This document shows positions 33,036-42,816 of a DNA stretch of 64,000 nucleotides, in pieces. The notes beneath the pieces were generated by a model. The model made no database searches, was not told the origin of the DNA, and saw only the letters and a program-made list of their open reading frames with translations. The stretch covers positions 101,620-165,619 of the forward strand of contig NZ_QWLM01000005.1 of assembly GCF_003515945.1 (NCBI RefSeq). Direction: 5' to 3'. This stretch comes from Dermacoccus abyssi. GTDB lineage: Bacteria; Actinomycetota; Actinomycetes; Actinomycetales; Dermatophilaceae. The position numbers were made by a program, and so were the translations under genes. Numbering within the stretch: position 1 is the stretch's first letter; each line of letters starts with the position of its first letter.

Positions 33036-36000
33036 ATGTCCAGTCAGTCGCGCAGCTTCGTCCACCTGCACAACCACACCGAGTACTCGATGCTCGACGG
33101 TGCAGCCCGTATCGATGACATGTTCGCCCGTGCCCAGGAGTTCGGCATGCCGGCGATCGCCACCACCGACCACGGGTACCTCTTCGGTGCCTACGAGTTC
33201 TGGTCGAAGTCGCGCAAGTACGACGTGAAGCCCATCATCGGGCTCGAGGCCTACCTCACGCCGGGTACGCACCGCACCGACCGCACGCGTACGACCTGGG
33301 GCGAGCGCGGCCAGGAGGCCGACGACGTCTCGAACCGCGGTCTCTACACCCACATGACGTTGCTGGCGAAGAACAACGACGGCATGCACAACCTGTTCCG
33401 CATGGGTTCGCAGGCCTCACTCGATCAGGTCTACTCGAAGTACCCGCGCCTCGACCGCGAGTTGCTGCAGCAGTACGGCAAGGGTCTCATCGGCACGACG
33501 GGCTGCCCCTCGGGCGAGATCCAGACCCGCCTGCGCCTCGGGCAGTACGACAAGGCCGTCGAGGCGGCCGCCGAGTTCCGTGACATCTTCGGCGAGGGCA
33601 ACTTCTACTGCGAGCTCATGGAGCACGACCTCGACGTCGACATCGAACGTCGGGTGCGCAGCGACCTGCTCAAGCTGGCGAAGGACCTGGGCCTGCCGCT
33701 GCTCGCGACGAACGACCTGCACTACACGAACAAGGAGGACGCGGTTCACCACGATGCGCTGCTGTGCATCAACTCCGGTTCGCGTCTGACCGACCCTAAC
33801 CGCTTCAAGTTCGGCTCGCACGAGTTCTACCTCAAGTCGGCCGACGAGATGCGTCACCTCTTCCGCGACCACCCGGACGCGTGCGACAACACGCTGCTCA
33901 TCGCCGAGCAGTGCGAAGTCTCCTTCACCGAGGGCGAAGGCCGCTACATGCCGCGCTTCCCGTGCCCCGAGGGGGAGGACGAGACGTCGTGGTTCATCAA
34001 GGAGGTCGAGAGCGGCCTCAAGCGGCGCTTCCCCGAAGGGGTGCCGGACTACGCGATCAAGCAGGCTCGCTACGAGCAGGACGTCATCGTCGGCAAGGGC
34101 TACCCGGGCTACTTCCTCGTCGTCGCTGACTTCATCAACTGGGCCAAGGACAACGGCATCCGCGTGGGGCCGGGGCGTGGTTCGGGTGCAGGTTCGATGT
34201 GCGCCTACGCCATGGGCATCACCGACCTCGACCCGATCCCGCACGGTCTGATCTTCGAGCGCTTCCTCAACCCCGAGCGAAAGTCGATGCCCGACTTCGA
34301 CGTCGACTTCGACGAGCGCCGGCGCTCCGAGGTGATCCGTTACGTCGTCGACAAGTACGGAGACGACCGCGTCTCGTACATCGTCACGTACGGCACGATC
34401 AAGGCGAAGCAGGCCGTCAAGGACGCCTCGCGCGTCATGGACTTCCCGTTCACCGTCGGTGAGCAGATGACGAAGGCGATGCCCGCCGACGTCATGGGTA
34501 AGGGCGTGCCGCTCGCGAAGATGTACGACACCGAGCACGCGCGCTACGCCGAGGGCGGCGAGTTCCGCGCGCTCATCGAGTCCGACCCGATGTTCAAGAA
34601 CATCTTCGATGCCGGTGTCGGCCTCGAAGGGCTGAAGCGTCAGTGGGGCGTGCACGCGGCCGGCGTCATCATGTCGAGCGAGCCGCTCATGGACGTCATC
34701 CCGATCATGCGGCGCCTCCAGGACGGGGCCGTCATCACGCAGTTCGACTACCCGAGCTGCGAGACGCTCGGCCTGGTCAAGATGGACTTCCTCGGTCTGC
34801 GAAACCTCACGATCCTCGACGACGCCCTGAAGAACATCCAGGCCAACCGCGACGAGGAGGTCGACCTCGACGCGCTGAGCAAGGACATGACGGACGCGCG
34901 CACGTACGACCTGTTGGCGCGGGGTGACACGCTCGGTGTCTTCCAGCTCGACGGCGGCGGCATGCGCCAGCTGCTGCGTCTCATGCAGCCGGACAACTTC
35001 GAAGACATCTCCGCTGCTCTCGCGCTCTATCGTCCGGGCCCGATGGGCGCCAATGCCCACACCAACTTCGCGCTGCGCAAGAACGGGCGCCAGCCGATCG
35101 ACTACATCCACCCCGAGCTGACGGACGCCCTCGAGCCGATCCTCAACATGACCTACGGCCTGATCATCTATCAGGAGCAGGTCATGGAGATCGCCCAGAA
35201 GCTGGCCGGTTACACCCTCGGCAACGCCGACCTGCTGCGTCGAGCCATGGGTAAGAAGAAGAAGGAAGTGCTCGACGCCGAGTACGTCAACTTCGAGAAG
35301 GGCATGCTCGACAACGGCTTCTCCGTAGAGTCGGTGCAGACGCTGTGGAGCATCCTCCTGCCGTTCTCCGACTACGCGTTCAACAAGGCGCACACGGCCG
35401 CCTACGGGCTTGTGTCGTACTGGACCGGCTACCTCAAGGCCAACTACCCGGCCGAGTACATGGCCGCGCTCCTGACGAGCGTGCGCGACGACAAGGACAA
35501 GTCGGCGCTGTACCTCAACGAGTGCCGACACATGGGCATCAAGGTGCTGCCGCCCGACGTCAACGAGTCCATCGGTAACTTCGCCGCTGTGGGTGAGGAC
35601 ATCCGCTTCGGTCTCGAGGCGATCCGCAACGTCGGTTCGAACGTTGTCTCCGCCATCGTCGCGACGCGTGAGGAGAAGGGACGCTTCACCTCCTTCGAGG
35701 ACTTCTTGCGCAAGTGCCCGGCGACGGTCCTCAACAAGCGCACCGTCGAGTCGCTCGTCAAGGCCGGCGCCTTCGACGACCTCGGCCACCCGCGTCAGGG
35801 CCTCGTGCAGATTCACGAGTCGTACGTCGACGCCCTCATCGAGGAGAAGCGCAAGGAGGAACACGGCCAGGATTCGCTGTTCGCCGGCTTCGGTGACGAC
35901 GCGCCGGGCATCGAGTTCGCAGCCCTGCCGCAGATCCCGCCGATCGAGTGGGACAAGCAGACGAAGCTCGCGTTCGAGCGCGAGATGCTCGGCCTGTACG

Positions 36001-36584
36001 TCTCCGACCACCCGTTGTTCGGCATCGAGGCTGCGCTGTCGCAGTTCTCGGACACGTCCGTCGCAAAGCTCCTCGGTGAGGACTCGCTGCCCGACGGGGC
36101 CATGGTGACGATTGCCGGTCTCATCACGGGTCTGCAGGTCAAGCGCACGAAGAAGGGCGACCTGTGGGCCATCGCCACGGTCGAGGACATGGACGGAGCC
36201 ATCGAGTGCCTGTTCTTCCCCTCGACCTACGCCACGGTCTCCACGATGCTCAGTCAGGATGTCGTGTGCGCCGTCAAGGGCCGCGTCAACCGTCGTGACG
36301 AGTCGGTCGCGCTCAACGCGATGGAACTCACGCTGCCGGAGCTCACGGACGGCCCACGCGGCCCGGTGACCCTCCACTTGCCCTATGCCCGCGCCACGCA
36401 GGGCCTCGTCGAGCGGCTCAAGGAGGTACTCGGCGAGCACCCCGGCATCACGGAGGTGCACCTGCGCCTCACCCGGCCCGGTCGCACGCTTACGGTCAAG
36501 CTCGACGACAGTCTGCGCGTCAATGCGACCCCGGCCCTGTTCGGCGACCTCAAGGCGCTGCTGGGCCCCGCCTGCCTCGGCTGA
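33036..36584 (+). CDS. dnaE: DNA polymerase III alpha subunit DnaE
   Basis: A 1,182-residue replicative polymerase. The N-terminal PHP domain begins HLHNHTEYSMLDGAARI; the PolC-type catalytic region has GPGRGSGAGSMCAY and the aspartates of PDFDVDFDERRR. Helix-hairpin-helix and OB-fold regions follow (VTIAGLITGLQVKRTKKG). It synthesises the chromosome as part of the holoenzyme. ATG 33036 fits the family N-terminus; a longer in-frame GTG at 32973 has no ribosome-binding site. Length is typical of actinobacterial DnaE1. The next gene follows after 23 bp. Confidence 0.97.
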   Translation: MSSQSRSFVHLHNHTEYSMLDGAARIDDMFARAQEFGMPAIATTDHGYLFGAYEFWSKSRKYDVKPIIGLEAYLTPGTHRTDRTRTTWGERGQEADDVSNRGLYTHMTLLAKNNDGMHNLFRMGSQASLDQVYSKYPRLDRELLQQYGKGLIGTTGCPSGEIQTRLRLGQYDKAVEAAAEFRDIFGEGNFYCELMEHDLDVDIERRVRSDLLKLAKDLGLPLLATNDLHYTNKEDAVHHDALLCINSGSRLTDPNRFKFGSHEFYLKSADEMRHLFRDHPDACDNTLLIAEQCEVSFTEGEGRYMPRFPCPEGEDETSWFIKEVESGLKRRFPEGVPDYAIKQARYEQDVIVGKGYPGYFLVVADFINWAKDNGIRVGPGRGSGAGSMCAYAMGITDLDPIPHGLIFERFLNPERKSMPDFDVDFDERRRSEVIRYVVDKYGDDRVSYIVTYGTIKAKQAVKDASRVMDFPFTVGEQMTKAMPADVMGKGVPLAKMYDTEHARYAEGGEFRALIESDPMFKNIFDAGVGLEGLKRQWGVHAAGVIMSSEPLMDVIPIMRRLQDGAVITQFDYPSCETLGLVKMDFLGLRNLTILDDALKNIQANRDEEVDLDALSKDMTDARTYDLLARGDTLGVFQLDGGGMRQLLRLMQPDNFEDISAALALYRPGPMGANAHTNFALRKNGRQPIDYIHPELTDALEPILNMTYGLIIYQEQVMEIAQKLAGYTLGNADLLRRAMGKKKKEVLDAEYVNFEKGMLDNGFSVESVQTLWSILLPFSDYAFNKAHTAAYGLVSYWTGYLKANYPAEYMAALLTSVRDDKDKSALYLNECRHMGIKVLPPDVNESIGNFAAVGEDIRFGLEAIRNVGSNVVSAIVATREEKGRFTSFEDFLRKCPATVLNKRTVESLVKAGAFDDLGHPRQGLVQIHESYVDALIEEKRKEEHGQDSLFAGFGDDAPGIEFAALPQIPPIEWDKQTKLAFEREMLGLYVSDHPLFGIEAALSQFSDTSVAKLLGEDSLPDGAMVTIAGLITGLQVKRTKKGDLWAIATVEDMDGAIECLFFPSTYATVSTMLSQDVVCAVKGRVNRRDESVALNAMELTLPELTDGPRGPVTLHLPYARATQGLVERLKEVLGEHPGITEVHLRLTRPGRTLTVKLDDSLRVNATPALFGDLKALLGPACLG

Positions 36585-36607
36585 GCCGACGACGAAGAGA
36601 AGGAAAC

Positions 36608-38734
36608 ATGACGACGAACGGCCCCAGCGCACCCCAGGCGAAGCGGGTGCCGCACGAGCGCATCCACCACGGCGACGTCTTCGTCGACGACTACGAGTGG
36701 TTGCGCGACAAGTCCGACCCCGAGGTCATCGCGCACCTCAACGCGGAGAACGGCTACACCGACGCCGTCCTCGCGCCGCAGCAGGAGTTGCGCGACCGGA
36801 TCTTCGCCGAGATCAAGGGGCGTACCAAGGAGACGGATCTGTCGATCCCGGTGCGTGACAAGGACTGGTGGTATTACGCCCGCACGGTGGAGGGCCAGCA
36901 GTACGGCATCAGTTGCCGAGCACCGTACCGCGAGGGCGACAGCCGTCCTGTGCCGACGCCCGAGGCATCGCTTCCGGGGGAGCAGGTGCTCCTCGACGGC
37001 AACGTCGAGGCCGCGGGCAAGGACTTCTACTCGGTCGGTGGGCTGGCTCTCAGCCCCGACCAGAACCGTCTCGCGGCGCTCATGGACTTCGAGGGCGACG
37101 AGCGCTACAAGATCAGCGTGCGCACGATCTCCACGGGTGAGGTTCTCGAGGAGAGCGTCACCGGGGTCGGCTACGGCCTCGTCTGGGCCGCCGACGGTGA
37201 GTCGTACTACTACACGCGCGTCGACGAGGCGTGGCGGCCCTTCCAGGTGTGGCACCACGTCGTCGGTGAGGACCCGAGCGCGGACACGCTCCTGTTCACC
37301 GAGGAGGACGCCTCGTACTGGGTCGGCATCGGGGGAACGCACGACGACCGGTGGCTCGTCCTGTCGCTCGGTTCGAAGGACACCGCGGAATTCCACCTGC
37401 TCGACCTGCAGGACGTCGAGGCAGGTCTGCGCGTCGTTCAGCCGCGCACTCCGGGGCTCGACTACGACATCGAGATCGACGGTCAGCGCCTCTACATCGT
37501 GCACAATCGCGACCGCGTCGACTACGACGTCTCCTGGGCGCCCCTCGCGACGCCGGGAATCGAGCACTGGCAGCTGCTCCTCGAAGGAGGAGAGGGCGAG
37601 CGCCTCATGGGCGTCTCCGCGTTCCGCGACTTCGTGCTCGTCGGGCTGCGTTCCGGTGGCCTCGCCACGGTCAAGCTGCTGCCCAAGGAGGGCGACGGTT
37701 TCGGCGTCCTACGTGACCTGCCGTTCTCCGGCGAGCTGATGTCCGTGGGCGTCGGCGCCAACCCCACCTACGAGGCGACGACGCTCATGGTGGCCACCGA
37801 GTCGTTCGTCGAGCCGCGCTCGGTCTACGACTGGGACACGACGACCGACGAGGTCACGCTGCTCAAGCGCCGTGAGGTGCTCGGTGGCCACGAGCCGTCC
37901 GACTATCAGCAGCACCGTCTGTGGGCCACGGCCCCGGACGGGGCACAGGTGCCGATCTCGCTCGTGGCGCACAAGGACGTCGAGGCCGACGGCACCAACC
38001 CTGTGCTCCTCTACGGCTACGGCTCCTACGAGTCGTCGATCGATCCGTACTTCTCGGTGCTACGTCTCAGCCTCCTGCAGCGTGGTGTCGTCTTCGCCAT
38101 CGCCCACGTGCGTGGCGGTGGTGAGATGGGCCGATCCTGGTACCTCGACGGCCGGTTGGAGCACAAGAGAAACACGTTCGACGACTTCGTCGCGTGTGGG
38201 CGTCACCTCGTCGACACGGGTTGGGCTTCGCCGGATCGCCTCGCTGCAGAGGGGGGTTCCGCCGGTGGTCTGCTCATCGGCGCGGTGATCAACGAGGCAC
38301 CGGAGCTGTTTTGCGCGGTCGTCACGCAGGTGCCGTTCGTCGATGCCCTGACGACGACGCTCGATCCGTCGATGCCGTTGACGCAGGGGGAGTGGGAGGA
38401 GTGGGGCAACCCGCTCGCCGATGCCGAGGTGTACGCGTACATGAAGTCGTACGCGCCGTACGAGAACGTGCGTGCCGAGCGCTACCCGGCCGTGCTCGCC
38501 ACGACGAGCCTCAACGACACGCGCGTGTTCTTCGTCGAACCGGCCAAGTGGGTGCAGCAGCTGCGTCGCACCGTGACGAGTGACCAGAGCGAGCGTCCGA
38601 TCCTGCTCAAGACGGAGATGGTGGCCGGCCACGGCGGTGTGAGCGGCCGGTACGAGTCGTGGAAGGAAGCCGCGTTCGAAACGGCCTACCTGCTCGATCG
38701 CCTCGGCGCGACGAAGATCGTGTACGGCGGCTGA
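36608..38734 (+). CDS. ptrB: Oligopeptidase B-like S9 serine peptidase
   Basis: A 708-residue protein with an N-terminal beta-propeller (about 70-420) and a C-terminal alpha/beta-hydrolase. The hydrolase has RGGGEMGRSWY, the active-site serine in EGGSAGGLLIG, DPSMPLTQGEWEEWGNP, and the catalytic histidine in VAGHGGVSGR. Oligopeptidase B cuts short peptides after basic residues in the cytoplasm. AAGAAGGAAAC precedes ATG 36608. Prolyl oligopeptidase is the alternative, but EWEEWGNP favours OpB. It is convergent with the next gene, only 9 bp away. Confidence 0.9.
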   Translation: MTTNGPSAPQAKRVPHERIHHGDVFVDDYEWLRDKSDPEVIAHLNAENGYTDAVLAPQQELRDRIFAEIKGRTKETDLSIPVRDKDWWYYARTVEGQQYGISCRAPYREGDSRPVPTPEASLPGEQVLLDGNVEAAGKDFYSVGGLALSPDQNRLAALMDFEGDERYKISVRTISTGEVLEESVTGVGYGLVWAADGESYYYTRVDEAWRPFQVWHHVVGEDPSADTLLFTEEDASYWVGIGGTHDDRWLVLSLGSKDTAEFHLLDLQDVEAGLRVVQPRTPGLDYDIEIDGQRLYIVHNRDRVDYDVSWAPLATPGIEHWQLLLEGGEGERLMGVSAFRDFVLVGLRSGGLATVKLLPKEGDGFGVLRDLPFSGELMSVGVGANPTYEATTLMVATESFVEPRSVYDWDTTTDEVTLLKRREVLGGHEPSDYQQHRLWATAPDGAQVPISLVAHKDVEADGTNPVLLYGYGSYESSIDPYFSVLRLSLLQRGVVFAIAHVRGGGEMGRSWYLDGRLEHKRNTFDDFVACGRHLVDTGWASPDRLAAEGGSAGGLLIGAVINEAPELFCAVVTQVPFVDALTTTLDPSMPLTQGEWEEWGNPLADAEVYAYMKSYAPYENVRAERYPAVLATTSLNDTRVFFVEPAKWVQQLRRTVTSDQSERPILLKTEMVAGHGGVSGRYESWKEAAFETAYLLDRLGATKIVYGG

Positions 38735-38743
38735 CGCGGGGCG

Positions 38744-39547
38744 TCAGCTCGCCGGAAGGCGGAAGAACACGCGGGCTTCGTCCGCGATGCGCTCGACGAG
38801 GTGGCTCTCGCTCACGAGACCGTGACCCAAGGCCTCGAACTCGAGGAGCCGGGACGGCACGCGGGCTCGCGTGCAGGCGGCGTGCAAGGTTCTCGCTTCG
38901 GGAGCGAGGCTGTCGTCCGTGCCGACCGCGACGAGGGTGCGTGGCAACCGACGAGCGTCCTGGTCGAGGCGAAGCCCTGCGTGTTCGTCGCCCAGCCATT
39001 GGGCGAACGCGTGGCTCATGAGGCCGGAGTCGGGTCCGGCCGGCGCGTTCGGAGCGAGCGAGCCGAGCGTGAGGTCGAGGTTGGGGTTGGTGAGCAGCAG
39101 ACCGTCGACGCACTCGGGCCATTCCTCACCGGCCCGCGCTGTGGCGACAGCGAGTGCGCCACCGGCCGAATCGCCCGCCAGAACGCTCACACCGGTGTTC
39201 TCTTCCCTCAGTACCGCCTGCACGGCCGCGATGGCGTGAGCAAACGTGTTCTCGGGGGCGAGGGGGTAATCGATGGCGATGACCCCGTGGGCCAACCGCA
39301 TCGCGAGCAGGCGGCAGTACCCGTCCTGGAGCTCGACGTCCCCGAAGAGGCCGTAGCCGCCGTGGAGGAAGAAGAACGTCGTCGCGGAGGCGTGGATGGT
39401 ACTGGGCAGGTAGCGACGAACCCGGACGCCGGCGACCGAGTCGTCCGCGATCTGACCGTCGAAGGCTTGCCCCACCCGTTGTGCGGCACGCGCCCGCGCT
39501 CGGCGACGCAGTTCGCCGATGTCGTACAGGCGCGCACCGTCGTTCAT
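38744..39547 (-). CDS. Alpha/beta hydrolase (hormone-sensitive lipase/esterase family)
   Basis: A 267-residue esterase with the oxyanion motif F-L-H62-G-G-Y-G, the nucleophile S127 in A-G-D-S-A-G-G, an Asp in VGTDDSLAP and a His in LGHGLVSE. This is the HSL (family IV) layout. It has no signal peptide, so it acts in the cytoplasm on short acyl esters or a small molecule. It overlaps the upstream SRPBCC gene by 4 nt. Confidence 0.85.
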   Translation of the reverse strand: MNDGARLYDIGELRRRARARAAQRVGQAFDGQIADDSVAGVRVRRYLPSTIHASATTFFFLHGGYGLFGDVELQDGYCRLLAMRLAHGVIAIDYPLAPENTFAHAIAAVQAVLREENTGVSVLAGDSAGGALAVATARAGEEWPECVDGLLLTNPNLDLTLGSLAPNAPAGPDSGLMSHAFAQWLGDEHAGLRLDQDARRLPRTLVAVGTDDSLAPEARTLHAACTRARVPSRLLEFEALGHGLVSESHLVERIADEARVFFRLPAS

Positions 39548-40017
39548 GCGCTCGGACCGGCCTTCGACGTTTCGACACTCGCCTTGATGCGCTTGAGCGT
39601 GGCGTTCATTCCGGCGACGAGGTTGGCCTCGAAGTCGGCTTCGCCGCCGAGCACCTTGTCGATGAGGACGCGCGAGATCTGGGTGGTGCCGCGAGTGGGA
39701 ACGTCACGTCGCTCGACGAGGCGGGTGCGCTCACCCTCGGGAACGAGCGTGAAGCTCCACTCCGTGTTGTTGTCGAGCACGCGGAAGGCGACACGCTGCT
39801 GGTGGCTGAAGTCGGTGACCTTGGACCGAGTGGGCCACCACAGCTCGCCGTCACGGTTGATGTTGAGCATGAAGGTACCCTGACGAATCGGTCCGCGCGC
39901 GATGACCTTGCGGCACTGGGGCGACCACTGCGGCATCCGGCGTAGGTCGCTGACGACCTCCCAGACACGCTCCACAGGAGCATCGATGATCACATCGGAT
40001 TCAAGATTCTCAGCCAT
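39544..40017 (-). CDS. SRPBCC family protein
   Basis: A 157-residue single-domain protein starting MAENLESDVIIDAPVERVWEVVSDLRRMPQW. This is the typical first strand and helix of the START/SRPBCC hydrophobic-ligand-binding fold. It also has a VTDFSHQQRVAFRV strand. It may bind a hydrophobic ligand or act as a small cyclase/lyase. It sits between an epoxide-hydrolase-like gene and a lipase-like gene on the same strand. The start ATG 40017 fits the family N-terminus; upstream sequence is not homologous. Confidence 0.82.
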   Translation of the reverse strand: MAENLESDVIIDAPVERVWEVVSDLRRMPQWSPQCRKVIARGPIRQGTFMLNINRDGELWWPTRSKVTDFSHQQRVAFRVLDNNTEWSFTLVPEGERTRLVERRDVPTRGTTQISRVLIDKVLGGEADFEANLVAGMNATLKRIKASVETSKAGPSA

Positions 40018-40063
40018 GAGGCCACCGTAGCGCGACGCCAAGAACGTGCTCGCCTCGGATCGG

Positions 40064-40912
40064 TTACCGCGGGGTAGTAGGAGTTCCTTCGGCTCGGCGC
40101 AGGATGACGTCGGCAACCGCTGCCGGGCACTGGCTCGGGAGCCAGTGATTCGCCCCTTCGAGGACGACGAGCTCGTACGGTGCCTCGACGTGGTTGCCGC
40201 AGGCTCGAACGCCCGCCTCGTCGATGAAATCGTCGCCGGTGCTCCACACCATCGTCGTGGGAACCCGGACCGCTGGGCAGCTCTGACTGGAGAAAGGCAA
40301 TCCGCGGTACCACCCGAGACCGCCGGGCAACGCGCCGTCATCGACGATCTCGGTGCGGAAGCGGGCAACCTCGTCGGGCGTCATGCCACCCGCGCGCATC
40401 GCCCGGTCCATGACGCCTCCCGCCCGACGTGCGAGGAGCTCGGGGACCTTCGGGAGCTGGAAGGCTCCCATGTACCAGGAGCGCGCGAGCTGACGCCCGC
40501 GCATGGCGCGCAGGAACGCTTCGGGGTGGGGGACGGAGATCGCCGTGAGGGTGCGGATCCTGTCGGGATGGTGCGCGGTCACCGTCCAGGCCACCGCGGA
40601 GCCCCAGTCGTGACCGACGAGGTGGACGGGTGCGCCGAGCGTGTCGATGAGCGCCACGACATCCTGGGCGAGCCGCGGCATCGCGTAGTCACGACGCCGC
40701 CGCGGGCGAGCGCCGGGGGAGTAGCCCCGCTGATCCGGAGCAATCGTCCGATAGCCGGCCTCGTTGAGGCGCGCCGTCAATCCTCGCCACGACGACGCCC
40801 GCTCGGGAAATCCGTGAAGCAGCACGACGATCTCGCCGTCCAGCGGCCCCTCGTCGACGACGTCGAACGTCAGAGCGTGGTTACGGAAACTCGTCACCCG
40901 AGAAGAAGACAT
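40064..40912 (-). CDS. Alpha/beta hydrolase, epoxide hydrolase-like
   Basis: A 282-residue protein with L-H-G-F-P-E (oxyanion loop), the nucleophile aspartate D102 in V-G-H-D-W-G-S-A-V-A-W, APDQRGYSPGARP, a cap region with WYMGAFQLP, and a histidine in GANHWLPSQCP. An Asp nucleophile with HGFPE fits epoxide hydrolases more than serine esterases. The start ATG 40912 is chosen from homology; the ribosome-binding site is weak. A long inverted repeat lies about 40 bp upstream. SRPBCC and lipase genes follow on the same strand. Confidence 0.85.
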   Translation of the reverse strand: MSSSRVTSFRNHALTFDVVDEGPLDGEIVVLLHGFPERASSWRGLTARLNEAGYRTIAPDQRGYSPGARPRRRRDYAMPRLAQDVVALIDTLGAPVHLVGHDWGSAVAWTVTAHHPDRIRTLTAISVPHPEAFLRAMRGRQLARSWYMGAFQLPKVPELLARRAGGVMDRAMRAGGMTPDEVARFRTEIVDDGALPGGLGWYRGLPFSSQSCPAVRVPTTMVWSTGDDFIDEAGVRACGNHVEAPYELVVLEGANHWLPSQCPAAVADVILRRAEGTPTTPR

Positions 40913-40950
40913 GGAGCCCAGACTGGCACGGCTCGGAGCGGTCGGGGCGG

Positions 40951-40996
40951 TTCTGTAGACGATGCGCGGCGTATGTGACGCCGAACGTCTACAGAA
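40951..40996. repeat. Inverted repeat upstream of the epoxide hydrolase-like gene
   Basis: Outer arms TTCTGTAGACG (40951-40961) and CGTCTACAGAA (40986-40996) are perfectly complementary. An inner 5-bp stem (40968-40972 with 40978-40982) is also perfect. It could be an operator or a hairpin; it lies in the gap downstream of glnA. Confidence 0.6.
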
Positions 40997-41074
40997 TGGG
41001 GGCTTCCTAAGGGATCTTCGGGGCGGATGGCGATGTCTTTTGACGACATCTGATCCCGCACCGTTACGGACGAA

Positions 41075-41120
41075 GGCCAGGAGTGTCCGGCTCGCTGGCG
41101 CTCGCCGGGCTCTCCTGGCC
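41075..41120 (-). terminator. Hairpin terminator after glnA
   Basis: A 9-bp outer stem (41075-41083 with 41112-41120) plus an inner G+C stem, 21 nt after the glnA stop on the minus strand. Confidence 0.65.
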
Positions 41121-41141
41121 CTCAACCTCCACTACGCGGAA

Positions 41142-42565
41142 TCAGATGTCGTAGTACATCTCGAACTCGTGCGGGTGCGGACGGAACCGGATCGGGTCGA
41201 CCTCGTTGAGGCGCTTGTACTCGATCCACGTCTGGATGAGGTCCTCCGTGAACACGTCGCCCTCGAGCAGGTACTCGTGGTCGGCCTCGAGCGCGTCGAG
41301 AACGGCCGGCAGCGACGCCGGAACCTGCTCGATCGCGTCGTGCTCCTCGGGCGGAAGCTCGTAGAGGTCCTTGTCCACCGGCTCCGGCGGCTCGATGCGT
41401 TTCTTGATGCCGTCCAGACCAGCCATGAGCTGCGCCGCAAAGCACAGGTACGGGTTCGCCGACGGGTCCGGCACGCGGAACTCGACACGCTTCGCCTTCG
41501 GCGACGTACCCGTGATCGGGATACGCACACACGCCGAACGGTTACGCGCGGAGTACACGAGGTTCACGGGAGCCTCGTAACCCGGCACGAGGCGGTGGTA
41601 GGAGTTCATCGACGGGTTCGTGAACGCCAGCAGCGACGGAGCGTGCTTGAGCAGACCACCGATGTACCAGCGGGCGATGTCCGACAGGCCGCCGTAGCCG
41701 CGCTCATCGTAGAACAGCGGCTCGCCGTCCTTCCACAGCGACTGGTGCGTGTGCATACCCGAACCGTTGTCACCGAACAGCGGCTTCGGCATGAACGTCG
41801 CCGACTTGCCGTTCGCGAACGCCGTGTTCTTGATGACGTACTTGAACTTCATGACGTCATCACCCGACTGCAGCAGGGTGTTGAACTTGTAGTTGATCTC
41901 CATCTGGCCGGCGTGCCGACCTCGTGGTGGCTGCGCTCGACCTCGAGGCCGACCTCGTGCAGCTTCAGCACCATCTCGTCGCGCAGGTCGGCGAAGTGGT
42001 CGACCGGCGGGACGGGGAAGTAACCTCCCTTGTACCGGGTCTTGTACCCCAGGTTGCCGCCCTCTTCGACGCGGCCCGTGTTCCAGGCCGCCTCGATCGA
42101 ATCGATGTAGTAGTAGCCGGCGTTCTGCTTCGTCTCGAAACGCACGTCGTCGAAGACGTAGAACTCGGCCTCGGCGCCGAAGAACGCCGTGTCGGCGATC
42201 CCCGTCGACTTGAGGTAGGCCTCGGCCTTCGCCGCGATGTTGCGCGGGTCGCGCGAGTACTGCTCGCCCGTGAACGGATCCACGATCGAGAAGTTGATGA
42301 TGAGCGTCTTTTCCTTGCGGTACGGGTCGACGAACGCCGTCTTGAGGTCCGGCACGAGCTTCATGTCCGACTCGTGGATCGCCTGGAAACCGCGGATGGA
42401 CGAGCCGTCGAACATCTGGCCCTCTTCGATCGCGTCGGCGTCGAAGCTCTCGGCCGGGATGTTGAAGTGCTGCATGACCCCGGGGAGGTCGCAGAATCGG
42501 ATGTCGATGAACTTGACATCCTCGTCCTTGATGAATTTCAAAGCCTCGTCAGCGGTCTGGAACAT
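41142..42565 (-). CDS. glnA: Glutamine synthetase I (apparent single-base frameshift)
   Basis: Two frames together give a full GSI of 474 residues. The first starts at ATG 42565 (after AGGAGG) and reads [15 protein letters not shown] through [10 protein letters not shown] to [10 protein letters not shown]. The second continues [11 protein letters not shown], with [13 protein letters not shown] and NRSACVRIP, ending FEMYYDI. Around 41911 the sequence lacks one base relative to HEVGTAGQMEI. The adenylylation segment [11 protein letters not shown] is present, so activity is probably controlled by GlnE. GlnR boxes lie upstream. It makes glutamine from glutamate and ammonia. The split is probably a sequence error. 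Confidence 0.94.
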
Positions 42566-42638
42566 TGATCCTCCTGATCGGATGGGCGAGACCGGTCGGC
42601 GTCGCACCGCGTGTTCACCACGACAGTAGTCGGGGGGA

Positions 42639-42676
42639 GTTTCCCTCTCGTGGCTTCAATGTTTCAGCGGTGTTAC
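42639..42676 (-). promoter_or_regulatory. Tandem GlnR box upstream of glnA
   Basis: On the minus strand the site reads GTAAC-N6-GAAAC-N6-GCCAC-N6-GAAAC. This is a GlnR consensus (GTnAC-N6-GAAAC) repeated twice at the canonical spacing, with one mismatch in the second GTnAC. It predicts nitrogen control of glnA. Confidence 0.75.
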
Positions 42677-42816
42677 ACACGTGCCGATCTGTCGAAGTGT
42701 CCGGGACGCGTCCCGGACGCACGGATTAAACCTATCGGTAGGCACGGCCCTAGGGTTGGAGCAACACAGATCGTGCCTCACAGTGCGAGACGATCAGGTC
42801 CGGAAAAGGAGAGACG

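Noticed and set aside
33417..36632. 1,071-codon open frame opposite dnaE
   Set aside because: It is an antisense shadow of a clear polymerase gene in high-G+C DNA, has no recognisable domain, and the dnaE frame has full homology.
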